Source: Lachnospiraceae bacterium (GTDB lineage Bacteria > Bacillota > Clostridia > Lachnospirales > Lachnospiraceae). From it: 64,000 nucleotides of DNA. Position numbers and translations under genes: made by a program. Position 1 is the stretch's first letter. Each line of letters opens with the position of its first letter. Of this stretch, positions 30,386-39,669 are shown one piece after another. The stretch covers positions 1 through 64,000 of the forward strand of contig JAJQFO010000223.1 in NCBI GenBank assembly GCA_021201095.1, written 5' to 3'. The notes under the pieces are model-generated. The model was given only the letters and a program-made list of their open reading frames with translations. It had not been told where the DNA came from and searched no databases.

Positions 30386-31257
30386 ACTTCCGGCCTCCTT
30401 CCGTTTCCTGTATCTGTCATGAAGCATCCGTCTGATATTCTGTCCGGTGTTTTTCCTGGGTTTTTTTTCTGGTTCGTGCTTTGAACTGCACGAATTTTCT
30501 GGTACTTATCTATTCTTCGAAATGGTTCTGTACTCTGGCGCTCATCTGTTTTCCGAAATGGTTCTGTACTCTGGCGCACATCCATCGAGATGAAGCTGGA
30601 ATCATCAAAACAATCCTGGTCCGACAGAAAAGCCTGCAGCTCCTCATACCTTCCATTTTGCAGCATAGCAGAAACCTCCGGCTTCAGCCGGTTTTCATCC
30701 ACCATCTGCCTCCATGCGCCGTCTGAGCAGATGATCACAGAATCGAGCCCGTCAACATCGATCACCCTCGTGTCCACCTCCCGGTCGGCCCCGCGGGTCG
30801 TCGTCACGGGGCATCCGGCAAAATTCTCCGCAGGCATCGCCAGAAACCGGCAGTACCCGCCGCCCGCCGCCAGAATCACACTGTCTCCCAGGTTGAAATA
30901 AAGCAGCCTCCGGTTTTCCTTATCAAAAAGCACACTCGCGACCGTGCTGGAATACTCCTCCAGCTGTGACGAATCCTTTTCCTTCTGCCTTTCCAGCTCA
31001 CAGAGAATGTGCGAAAGTGTAATATCGATCGTATCCTTTTTATCAAAATCCAGAAAATAATCTCCTCTTTTCAGCAGAAGGCAGGTAATCGCGTCGCCTG
31101 CGATCTGGGCGCCCATCTTCGCCTTCCGGCAGGTGGAAACCCCATCCGCCAGCGAAATTACCGTGTATTTCTGATTTTCTCCGGAGCATACCACATCCTG
31201 ATTTTCCCCATTTGTGGAGGCATGATAATCCCCCATCCGACTCCATTTTGCAATCAT
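30367..31257 (-). CDS. PP2C-family Ser/Thr protein phosphatase
   Basis: 'GDYHASTNGENQDVV', 'VISLADGVSTCRKAKMGAQIAGDAI', 'LYFNLGDSVILA', 'SVIICSDGAWRQM', 'DDSSFISMDV'; overlaps the kinase ORF start. Confidence 0.9.
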   Translation of the reverse strand: MIAKWSRMGDYHASTNGENQDVVCSGENQKYTVISLADGVSTCRKAKMGAQIAGDAITCLLLKRGDYFLDFDKKDTIDITLSHILCELERQKEKDSSQLEEYSSTVASVLFDKENRRLLYFNLGDSVILAAGGGYCRFLAMPAENFAGCPVTTTRGADREVDTRVIDVDGLDSVIICSDGAWRQMVDENRLKPEVSAMLQNGRYEELQAFLSDQDCFDDSSFISMDVRQSTEPFRKTDERQSTEPFRRIDKYQKIRAVQSTNQKKNPGKTPDRISDGCFMTDTGNGRRPEVWHASI

Positions 31258-31350
31258 CTCATTCTATCCCCCAACCTGCTGTGCCGGAAATAATCCCCTT
31301 CATCAGGCAGCTCTGTCACATGATGCCGCAGATTACACCTGCTTTATAGC

Positions 31351-33237
31351 TTAAAGATTAATATACGCGAAGGACGAAAGCACCACCAGTACGTCAAACA
31401 GATTCTTTCCGCTTAAAGGCAGGTAGTAAGCATCCTCCAGCTTTTCATCAATTCCTGATTTAAAGTCGGCATACAATTCCCTGAAATTGTTCCACCTGCC
31501 CGGCGTATCATCCTCATGCTTTGCGTTATAGAGGTAATAATAAGCAGTGAGAATGGCCGTCCTGGTCACCGTCTCCGGCGACGGTTCCGGCAAAACCTTC
31601 ACAAAATTACTGGTTGCACGCAGCAGCTCCAGAAATTCATCAAATTTCTCCTCATTTACCTTCGGAAAGCGGTCGCGGTAGGTCTCCAGCCCCTTATCCG
31701 CTCCCTCTTTGCCATACGCTTCCAGGTCCGTATACCACAGTCCATAATTCTGTTTCAGCCTGAAATCCGGAGATTTTTCTGACGGCTCCGTCTCTGCCCT
31801 GACAGCCTGCAGCTCCTTTAAAATATCAGCGTACACCTTTGCTGCAGAAGCCTGCTCCGTCTCCATCTGCATGGACCCGCATGACCGGGCACGTGTATTG
31901 CAGTCATAGTTCTCACAGATAAACTTCTCGAATTCTTCCTCGTCCATCGCGAAAATATCCCGGCCGCAAAACCTGTCTTTTCGGCCTTTGGGAATTCTTC
32001 CCGCCATTTCCCGGTAAAACTTCGTCCGCCCTGTCTTTCTTTCCAAACCTCTCCTGCCGCTCTCACGTTGTTTTTCCGTCACACGCCTGATCATTTCCGC
32101 AGACAGGCGCATTTTTTCCGGCCCTGTGTGTTTGCTCGCTATAAAATAGAGATAAATCACCTCAGCAAAATTCTTATAATTAATCCCCTGACCGGACGGA
32201 TTGATTTCAAATTCACTTAAATTATTCCGGTAGGCAGCTGTGATAAAGCGCATCAGGTTGTTCGAATAGTAATCCTCAAACAGATTCTTTTCGACATCCT
32301 TTTTGTCAGCCCGGTAGTCCTCGCGTTTCTCGTTCCCGGAATAATACGTCATCCCATATACCATGGCAAACTGATACAGGGTTTTCCGGGTCGCTCCCTC
32401 CGTGCGGAATTTCCCATAAGCCAGATCGTCCGCGATTTTCAGAATACCGTATGGTCCGTTCGGTCTGCGTTCTTCTCTGCTTGCGCCCGGCAGACAGTAA
32501 AATACGCCGTCGTCAACCAGGGCAAGAATCTCCTCGAGGGTCGGCGCCCCTGTGGGCCTTTTTCTTCGGGCTCTCCTCCTTTGGGCACCATTCTTTTGGG
32601 AGACCTTCTTTTGAGAACCCAACTCCGATGCTATCTCCTCACTGGTCATGCCGTCCTTCCGTATTTCATCCTCCTGCGCCTTCTGCTCCTGTGCCTCCTG
32701 CTCCATTGCTTTCTGCCACAGCGCGTCGCGCTTGTTCTTCACATAATCAACGATTGTCTTTTTGCCGCCGATCCCGGCAGTCCTTAAATTAGAAATATCC
32801 CCATACTTCAGAAACTGCTTGAGAATCCTCAGCCGCAGCGTATCGTTCTGCCAGCCATCCTCGGGCGAGCTGAGACTGTTCACCAGTCTCTCCATATACT
32901 CCCGGGGCGCAGGATACTTCTCATAGCGGGCAAAGAGAGTCCCGATCATCCGGTCCTCCAGCTCCTCGCAGGTGGGAATGTCGGCGTTTTTGATCAGCTC
33001 TTCATAATATTCATTTTCCCTGTGTTTTTCATAGGGAATCCCACACTGTTCAAACAGGTCAAACAAAGCTCTCAGTCTGCTGGGGCGCTCCGATCTCGTC
33101 CCCGCCCGTTTCACCTCGTTCATTTTGCACTCAAATATGTCCCTGCCGCAAACCGGCAAGTCCGCGAACTCATCCATCATCTCATCCAGTGAAGTATCGA
33201 GGCGACAGGTAATGTCCTCTTCCCTTACAACATCCAT
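31351..33237 (-). CDS. Large protein of unknown function (about 628 aa), first gene of the PP2C/kinase/RyR operon
   Basis: ORF to 33273, likely start MDVVREEDITCRL at 33237 with upstream GGAGGG; same strand and about 90 bp upstream of the PP2C gene; no family recognised. Confidence 0.75.
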   Translation of the reverse strand: MDVVREEDITCRLDTSLDEMMDEFADLPVCGRDIFECKMNEVKRAGTRSERPSRLRALFDLFEQCGIPYEKHRENEYYEELIKNADIPTCEELEDRMIGTLFARYEKYPAPREYMERLVNSLSSPEDGWQNDTLRLRILKQFLKYGDISNLRTAGIGGKKTIVDYVKNKRDALWQKAMEQEAQEQKAQEDEIRKDGMTSEEIASELGSQKKVSQKNGAQRRRARRKRPTGAPTLEEILALVDDGVFYCLPGASREERRPNGPYGILKIADDLAYGKFRTEGATRKTLYQFAMVYGMTYYSGNEKREDYRADKKDVEKNLFEDYYSNNLMRFITAAYRNNLSEFEINPSGQGINYKNFAEVIYLYFIASKHTGPEKMRLSAEMIRRVTEKQRESGRRGLERKTGRTKFYREMAGRIPKGRKDRFCGRDIFAMDEEEFEKFICENYDCNTRARSCGSMQMETEQASAAKVYADILKELQAVRAETEPSEKSPDFRLKQNYGLWYTDLEAYGKEGADKGLETYRDRFPKVNEEKFDEFLELLRATSNFVKVLPEPSPETVTRTAILTAYYYLYNAKHEDDTPGRWNNFRELYADFKSGIDEKLEDAYYLPLSGKNLFDVLVVLSSFAYINL

Positions 33238-33406
33238 TTTGATAACCCTCCATCCCTTTTCTTCTGTATGCATCCCTCCTTCGTCTCTTGTCTGTCAACG
33301 AAATGATCATAAACCATTTCCCGGATTCCAGACGAAGGGGGGGTGCATTTCGCGCCCCTGCGCATCATAAGAAGCTATGCTGATATAACAGCAATCAGCA
33401 GACAGA

Positions 33407-35947
33407 TCACCCGCCTAATCCCAGCAGCAGGCCAATCACCCGCACGATCCCGGCCGCCAGCCAGGCGATGACGCACTGCCCCAGGACAACGTAGACGGCC
33501 CATTTGCCGCCCAGCTCGCGCTTCACCGAAGCGATGGCGGCCACGCACGGCGTGTAGAGCAGGCTGAACACCAGCATCGTTGCCGCCGTCAGCGGCGAAA
33601 GCAGGGAGGTGACCTCTCCCGCGAACAGGATCTCCATCGTGGAGACCACGCTCTCCTTAGCCATAAAACCGCTGATCAGGGAGGTGCAGATCCGCCAGTC
33701 TCCCATTCCGAGCGGTGCAAACAGCGGTGCAATCAGTCCTGAAACAGCTGCGAGGATGCTGTCCTTGGAATCCGTGACGACGCGCAGCCCCAGATCAAAG
33801 GTCTGCAAAAACCAGATCACAATCGTCGCCAGCAGGATGATCGTAAACGCGCGGTGCAGGAAATCCTTGGCCTTTTCCCAGAGCAGCTGCAGTACATTTT
33901 TCGGGGACGGAAGCCGGTAATTCGGCAGCTCCAGCACGAAAGGCACCGCCTCCCCGCGGAACATGGTCTGTTTAAAAATAAAGGACACGAGGATGCCCAC
34001 CGCAATCCCGAGCACATAAAGACCGGTCACGATCAGTCCGCTGTATTTCGGGAAAAAGGTGTTTACAAAAAACATATAAATAGGAAGCTTCGCCGTGCAG
34101 CTCATAAACGGTGTCAGCAGAATCGTCATCCTGCGGTCGCGCTCGCTCGGAAGCGTCCGCGTGGCCATGACGGCCGGTACCGTGCAGCCAAAGCCGATCA
34201 GCAGCGGCACAATGCTCCGCCCGGAGAGTCCGATTTTCCGCAGCAGACTGTCCATGAAAAACGCCACACGGGCGATGTAGCCGCTGTCCTCCAGCAAAGA
34301 GAGGAAGAAAAACAGACAGACGATGATCGGCAGAAAGCTCAGCACACTGCCGACGCCCGCGAAAATGCCGTCGCTGATCAGGGAGCGCAGCACCGGATGG
34401 ACATCGGCGGCGACCAGCGCCGCATCCGTCACCTGGGCGAGCGCATCAATCCCGATCTCCAGCAGGTTCTGGAAAAAGGCTCCGATCACGTTGAAGGTCA
34501 GGAAAAATACGAGCAGCATAATCCCCACGAAGCAGGGAATCGCCGTATATTTGCCGGTCAGCACTTTATCAATTTTTTCACTGCGCAGCCGCTCCCGGCT
34601 CTCGCGCGGCTTCTGCACGGTCCGTGCGCACAGCTTCTGGATAAAGGAAAAGCGCATATCCGCGATCGCCGCAGCGCGGTCCAGGCCGCGCTCCTGCTCC
34701 ATCTGGATCAGGATGTGCTCGACCATCTCCTTTTCATTTTCCGAAAGATCCAGCTGCTCCAGGATCAGCTGGTCTCCTTCCGCCACCTTGGTCGCGGCAA
34801 ACCGCAGAGGAATCCCCGCCTTCTGCGCGTGATCCTCGATCAGATGCATGATGCCGTGCAGGGCCCGGTGGACCGCGCCGCCGTGATCGTTCTTATCGCA
34901 GAAATCCTGCCGTTTCGGACGCTCCTGGTATTTTGCCACATGCATCAGGTGAGCAATCAGTTCCTCAATCCCCTCATTTTTCGCCGCCGAAATCGGCACG
35001 ACCGGGATCCCGAGGATCTCCTCCATCTCGTTGATACGGATGCTGCCGCCGTTTTCGCGCACCTCGTCCATCATGTTCAGAGCCAGCACCATCGGCGTAT
35101 CCAGCTCCATAAGCTGCATAGTCAGGTACAGATTCCGCTCGATATTCGTAGCGTCCACAATGTTAATAATCCCATGCGGGTGCTCGTTCAGCACAAAATT
35201 CCGTGTCACCAGCTCCTCGCTGGAGTACGGTGACATTGAATAAATCCCTGGCAGGTCCGTGACCAGCGTATCGCCATGCCCTCGGATCGCACCGTCCTTC
35301 CGGTCCACCGTGACGCCCGGGAAATTTCCGACATGCTGGCTCGAGCCGGTCAGCTGGTTAAAGAGAGTCGTCTTGCCGCAGTTCTGGTTGCCTGCCAGGG
35401 CAAAGGTCAGCACCGTCCCCTCCGGCAGCGGGTGTTCATCCGCCTTGCTGTGATACTTGCCGCCTTCGCCCAGGCCGGGGTGGGCGAGCTCCTTTTTCCT
35501 GCGCTTTGCTTTTTTCTTTTCCTCCGCAGCTCCCTCTGCGAGCAGCTCCGGCTCGCCGGTGCGTCTCATAAAGCCGGCATCCGTGTTCTTATCAGGGTCC
35601 GTGTTTCCAGATAAATCTGCGTTCCCAAGGGAATCCGTGTTTTTGTAGGTATCTGCGTTTTTATATGTATCACTGCTTTTCCGTGCTCGTTTTCCGTCTG
35701 CTGCAGCAGGCGGCGCATCTGTGTCAAACGCTTCAATCTCAATCTTTTCCGCATCCGCCAGCCGGAGCGTCAGCTCATAGCTCTGGACGCGCAGCTCCAT
35801 CGGGTCGCCCATCGGCGCGAGCTTGATCATCGTCACCTCCGCCCCCGGGATCAGCCCCATGTCAAGGATATGCTGTCTCAGCGCCCCTTCTCCGCCCACG
35901 CTGCGGATCTGCGCGCTTTTTCCAATTTCAAGTTCTTTCAGGGTCAT
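33407..35947 (-). CDS. feoB: FeoA-FeoB fusion ferrous iron transporter
   Basis: N-terminal FeoA 'MTLKELEIGKSAQIRSVGGEGALRQHILDMGLIPGAEVTMIKLAPMGDP'; G domain 'ALAGNQNCGKTTLFNQLTGSSQHVGNFPGVTVDRKDG', 'VTDLPGIYSMSPYSSEE'; Fe2+_trans repeats. Confidence 0.96.
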   Translation of the reverse strand: MTLKELEIGKSAQIRSVGGEGALRQHILDMGLIPGAEVTMIKLAPMGDPMELRVQSYELTLRLADAEKIEIEAFDTDAPPAAADGKRARKSSDTYKNADTYKNTDSLGNADLSGNTDPDKNTDAGFMRRTGEPELLAEGAAEEKKKAKRRKKELAHPGLGEGGKYHSKADEHPLPEGTVLTFALAGNQNCGKTTLFNQLTGSSQHVGNFPGVTVDRKDGAIRGHGDTLVTDLPGIYSMSPYSSEELVTRNFVLNEHPHGIINIVDATNIERNLYLTMQLMELDTPMVLALNMMDEVRENGGSIRINEMEEILGIPVVPISAAKNEGIEELIAHLMHVAKYQERPKRQDFCDKNDHGGAVHRALHGIMHLIEDHAQKAGIPLRFAATKVAEGDQLILEQLDLSENEKEMVEHILIQMEQERGLDRAAAIADMRFSFIQKLCARTVQKPRESRERLRSEKIDKVLTGKYTAIPCFVGIMLLVFFLTFNVIGAFFQNLLEIGIDALAQVTDAALVAADVHPVLRSLISDGIFAGVGSVLSFLPIIVCLFFFLSLLEDSGYIARVAFFMDSLLRKIGLSGRSIVPLLIGFGCTVPAVMATRTLPSERDRRMTILLTPFMSCTAKLPIYMFFVNTFFPKYSGLIVTGLYVLGIAVGILVSFIFKQTMFRGEAVPFVLELPNYRLPSPKNVLQLLWEKAKDFLHRAFTIILLATIVIWFLQTFDLGLRVVTDSKDSILAAVSGLIAPLFAPLGMGDWRICTSLISGFMAKESVVSTMEILFAGEVTSLLSPLTAATMLVFSLLYTPCVAAIASVKRELGGKWAVYVVLGQCVIAWLAAGIVRVIGLLLGLGG
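35575..35690. repeat. 18-bp degenerate in-frame repeat in the FeoA-FeoB linker
   Basis: Protein 'SSDTYKNADTYKNTDSLGNADLSGNTDPDKNTDAG'. Confidence 0.8.
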
Positions 35948-36117
35948 ACCTGATACCACATCCTTTGTTTTTTCATATATTTATAATCCCCCACGTCTCT
36001 TACCATACACCACCGGGGCGGCTCTTGTAAAGTATATTTTTCTATTGCCATCCATAGTCATTTCATGTTACAGTAAGGAAGTATGAGAAAAAGATTACCG
36101 GAATAAGGAGACAGCAC

Positions 36118-37536
36118 ATGGGCGGAATTTTTGGAGTGGCAGCAAAGAGAAGCTGCACAATGGAGCTTTTTTACGGAGTAGACTATCATTCCCATCTCGG
36201 GACGCGCCGCGGCGGCATGGCCGTGTATGGAGAGCAGGGCTTCCAGCGCGCGATTCACAATATTGAGAATTCGCCGTTCCGGACGAAATTTGAGCAGGAC
36301 GCGGACGAGATGGAGGGACATCTGGGGATCGGCTGCATCTCCGATTACGAGCCGCAGCCGCTGCTGGTGCAGTCGCACCTCGGCAGTTTTGCGATCACCA
36401 CGGTCGGAAAAATCAACAACATGGACGAGCTGCTGCAGTCCGTCTATGAGAATGGAAACACCCATTTTCAGGAGATGAGCAGCGGCCAGATCAACGCCAC
36501 TGAACTGGTGGCGGCGCTTATCTGCAAAAAGGAAACCATTGTAGAGGGCATCCGCTATGTGCAGCAGATCGTTGACGGCTCCATGACCCTGCTGCTGATG
36601 ACAAAGGACGGGCTCTACGCCGCGCGGGACCGGCTGGGCCGGACGCCGCTGGTCATTGGCAAAAAAGAGGACGCCTTCTGCGTCTCCTTTGAGAGCTTTG
36701 CCTATCTGAATCTGGGCTACAGCGATTACCGGGAGCTCGGTCCGGCAGAGATTGACTTTATTACTCCCGACCAGGTGAAAATGGTCAGCGAGCCCGGGGA
36801 TCAGATGCGGATCTGCTCCTTCCTCTGGGTCTATTACGGCTACCCCACCTCCTCCTACGAAGGAGTCAATGTAGAAGAGATGCGCTACCACTGCGGCGCC
36901 ATGCTCGCCAAACGCGACCGTGAGGGCGCGGACATTTCGCCGGACATCGTAGCCGGAGTGCCGGATTCCGGCACCGCACACGCGATCGGCTACGCCAACG
37001 AGTCCGGGATTCCATTTGCTCGTCCCTTCATCAAATATACACCGACCTGGCCGCGCTCCTTCATGCCGACCAGACAGGCGCAGCGGAATCTCATCGCCCG
37101 CATGAAGCTGATCCCGGTCCGGGCACTGATCAAGGAAAAAAAGCTGCTGCTGATCGACGACTCCATCGTACGCGGCACACAGCTGCGGGAAACCACGGAA
37201 TTCCTTTACCAGAGCGGGGCAAAGGAGGTCCATGTGCGTCCGGCCTGCCCGCCGCTGCTGTTTGGCTGTAAATATCTGAACTTTTCCCGTTCCAAATCCG
37301 ACATGGATCTGATCGCCCGCCGGATTGTGCGCGAGCGGGAAGGCGACGATGTCTCCGCGGAAGTGCTTTCTGATTACGCCAATCCGTGCAGCAAAAACTA
37401 CGCGGAAATGCTCGAAGCCATCCGCAAACAGCAGAATTTCACCTCCCTGCGCTACCACCGACTGGACGATATGGAAGAATCCATCGGCATCAGCCCCTGC
37501 AAGCTTTGCACGTACTGCTTCAGCGGACGAGAGTAA
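36118..37536 (+). CDS. PurF-like amidophosphoribosyltransferase homologue lacking the N-terminal Cys nucleophile
   Basis: 'MGGIFGVAAKRSCTMELFYGVDYHSHLGTRRGGMAVYG'; PRTase 'KLLLIDDSIVRGTQLRETTEFLYQSGAKEVHVR'. Confidence 0.9.
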   Translation: MGGIFGVAAKRSCTMELFYGVDYHSHLGTRRGGMAVYGEQGFQRAIHNIENSPFRTKFEQDADEMEGHLGIGCISDYEPQPLLVQSHLGSFAITTVGKINNMDELLQSVYENGNTHFQEMSSGQINATELVAALICKKETIVEGIRYVQQIVDGSMTLLLMTKDGLYAARDRLGRTPLVIGKKEDAFCVSFESFAYLNLGYSDYRELGPAEIDFITPDQVKMVSEPGDQMRICSFLWVYYGYPTSSYEGVNVEEMRYHCGAMLAKRDREGADISPDIVAGVPDSGTAHAIGYANESGIPFARPFIKYTPTWPRSFMPTRQAQRNLIARMKLIPVRALIKEKKLLLIDDSIVRGTQLRETTEFLYQSGAKEVHVRPACPPLLFGCKYLNFSRSKSDMDLIARRIVREREGDDVSAEVLSDYANPCSKNYAEMLEAIRKQQNFTSLRYHRLDDMEESIGISPCKLCTYCFSGRE

Positions 37537-37542
37537 GAAAAA

Positions 37543-37582
37543 AACAGCTCTTGCGTTCATTCAAACCGCGAGGGCTGTTTTT
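37543..37582 (+). terminator. Rho-independent terminator after the PurF-like gene
   Basis: aacagctcttgcg...cgcgagggctgttttta. Confidence 0.75.
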
Positions 37583-37773
37583 ATGCGCACCTATACCACT
37601 TCAAATCCCAACACCGTCCAGCGTCGCGCCACTTTATGGCCTGGAGACAGAGCTCCATCCGGCACAAATCACCGCGCCATATCCGTGGCCACCACAGCTT
37701 TGGCACTATCCGGCACCTGTCATCGCCCAATATCCGATACCATCACGGCTTTGGCATTATCCGGCACCTGCCA

Positions 37774-39558
37774 TCACCCCGCATAAGGAATCATCTCGAA
37801 ATACTCATATTCCGACACGCCGTCAATATAGAGAGTCCACATATCATCTCCGCTGCCGCGCTCGTAGGAAATGCTTCCCTTTTCTCCGCTGTCTTCATCC
37901 CTAAAATAAGCCGTCCCCGCATCATCGGATCCTGTAATCCGTATCCGAGTCCCCACCGGGAGTGTCGCCGCCTGTCCGTCGTCCATCGTCACCGGAAGCT
38001 CTCTGATCACCGTCAGAATGCGGAAAGAATAGCCATCTGTCCGGATCTCAAACACATCCTCCGTCTGCATCAGGGTTCCATCCTCCCCAATCACGTAATC
38101 CATATACGCACTGTAGGTCCCCAGCACATCCAGATGGACCCGCAGCGTCAGAACCTCCGTCCCGACCATTCCTTCCTGCAGACTCACACCCTCCAGGCGG
38201 CTCCGCAAGATAATGCTCCCATCTGTAATTTCATAAAGAAAGGTCACATAATCATCCGACATATAATCGGCATCAAACAGTACGAAGCTGCGCCCATTCG
38301 AAAGAACCAGCAGATATGCGTCGCCAAAGCTGCCGAACTCATCCGCACAAGCCGTTTCTCCATTCAGCTGCAGCGAGATCTGCAGCATGGAGTATTCCGA
38401 ATCCTCTTCCATGCTCAGCCGCAGAGTGCCCGCCGCTGTCTCCACATCCGTGTTTGCCGAAAATCTGCCCAGCCCCGTCCCATTTATTCCGGAATATGCC
38501 GTTTTCATATAAGCAGCAACGATCTCATAGGGGCAGGTCACGGATGCCGCTCCCATCGAGTACGGTCCCAGCTCGTAAGGGTCAAACACGAAGGTGATCC
38601 CCTCCGCGTCCAGATACCAGGTCAGCTCCGTATCCCACATGGCGGCGACCGTCTCCTCATAGCCGCCAAAAAGCTCGTCGCCGTACTCAGCTTCCAGCGC
38701 TTCTACAATATAAGCTTCTGCCGAATCGCAAAAGCCCTCCGCATCCTCCAGAAGTTCCGTAAGCTGCAGAATCTCTCCGCTCGCGACATCAAAGGTCACC
38801 GAGGTATACCCATAATTTCCATGCGCACCGCCCGTGTAGGCATATTCCCAGATGACCAGACTCAGAACACTTTCATCCACGCGGGTCAGCTCCGCCTCTC
38901 TCCAGGCATTGTAATAGTAGCTGTCCGAGCCCCAGTCCTCATACAGGGCATCCTCACCGGCACTTTCCGCCAACTCTGCGCAAAAGCTCCAGAACGACTC
39001 CGTCTGCTCCTCATTCCACTCGCACACCGCCTCAGCCAATGCCTCGCAACCGTCCCCATCCACAGAAACGCTGTCGCATTCCGCATACACGATCCATTGA
39101 CTGCCATCCTCACTGTACCAGCTTTGGTCTAACGTCTCGATGCTTATCCGGGGCGCTTCCCCGGCGGAATCCGTATCTGTGCCAGCATCTGCTCCAGAGG
39201 CTCCGTTCTCATCATCGGTGGAATGATCTTCTGCAGCAATGTCTGTGTTTCCAGTACCATCCGCTCCTATCACGATTTCCTCTTCTGCATCCTGGGCGCT
39301 ATCCGCTCCTACCACAATTTCCACATCCCCGGCGTCATCCTCCGAATCTGCCGAGGAATCATCCTCTCCCGGAAGGACAATCACGATTTCCGTCTGAAGA
39401 CCTTCTTCCTCACCGTTTCCCGCCTCCTGTGCCCTTACAGGCATCCCCAGGGCCGGTAGCAGTGCCAAAGCGCAGCACAAGGAAACCGTTCCCATTGTCT
39501 TCCAACACATCCGGTCTATGGAAAAATCCTTCTTTTGATCATTCCCCGCAAATCTCAT
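37774..39558 (-). CDS. Secreted DUF3298/RsiV-like protein
   Basis: Signal peptide 'MGTVSLCCALALLPALGMPVRAQ'; 'WEYAYTGGAHGNYGYTSVTFDVASGEILQLTELL', 'FDPYELGPYSMGAASVTCPYE'. Confidence 0.82.
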   Translation of the reverse strand: MRFAGNDQKKDFSIDRMCWKTMGTVSLCCALALLPALGMPVRAQEAGNGEEEGLQTEIVIVLPGEDDSSADSEDDAGDVEIVVGADSAQDAEEEIVIGADGTGNTDIAAEDHSTDDENGASGADAGTDTDSAGEAPRISIETLDQSWYSEDGSQWIVYAECDSVSVDGDGCEALAEAVCEWNEEQTESFWSFCAELAESAGEDALYEDWGSDSYYYNAWREAELTRVDESVLSLVIWEYAYTGGAHGNYGYTSVTFDVASGEILQLTELLEDAEGFCDSAEAYIVEALEAEYGDELFGGYEETVAAMWDTELTWYLDAEGITFVFDPYELGPYSMGAASVTCPYEIVAAYMKTAYSGINGTGLGRFSANTDVETAAGTLRLSMEEDSEYSMLQISLQLNGETACADEFGSFGDAYLLVLSNGRSFVLFDADYMSDDYVTFLYEITDGSIILRSRLEGVSLQEGMVGTEVLTLRVHLDVLGTYSAYMDYVIGEDGTLMQTEDVFEIRTDGYSFRILTVIRELPVTMDDGQAATLPVGTRIRITGSDDAGTAYFRDEDSGEKGSISYERGSGDDMWTLYIDGVSEYEYFEMIPYAG

Positions 39559-39669
39559 TCTCTGTTCCTCCCTCGTTGCTCCGCAAATCGCCTTTCCCCG
39601 TATCTGCAGCATATCTATCCATAACAGCGATACATAAAATCCCAAAACAATTTATAGTATCTCAACAAT

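Noticed and set aside
33854-35233. 459-aa plus-strand ORF
   Set aside because: Antisense to feoB.
36058-37560. 500-aa minus-strand ORF
   Set aside because: Lies antisense to the PurF-like gene, which has clear family motifs; a shadow of biased codon usage.
37636-39132. 498-aa plus-strand ORF
   Set aside because: Antisense to the DUF3298-like gene; no motifs.
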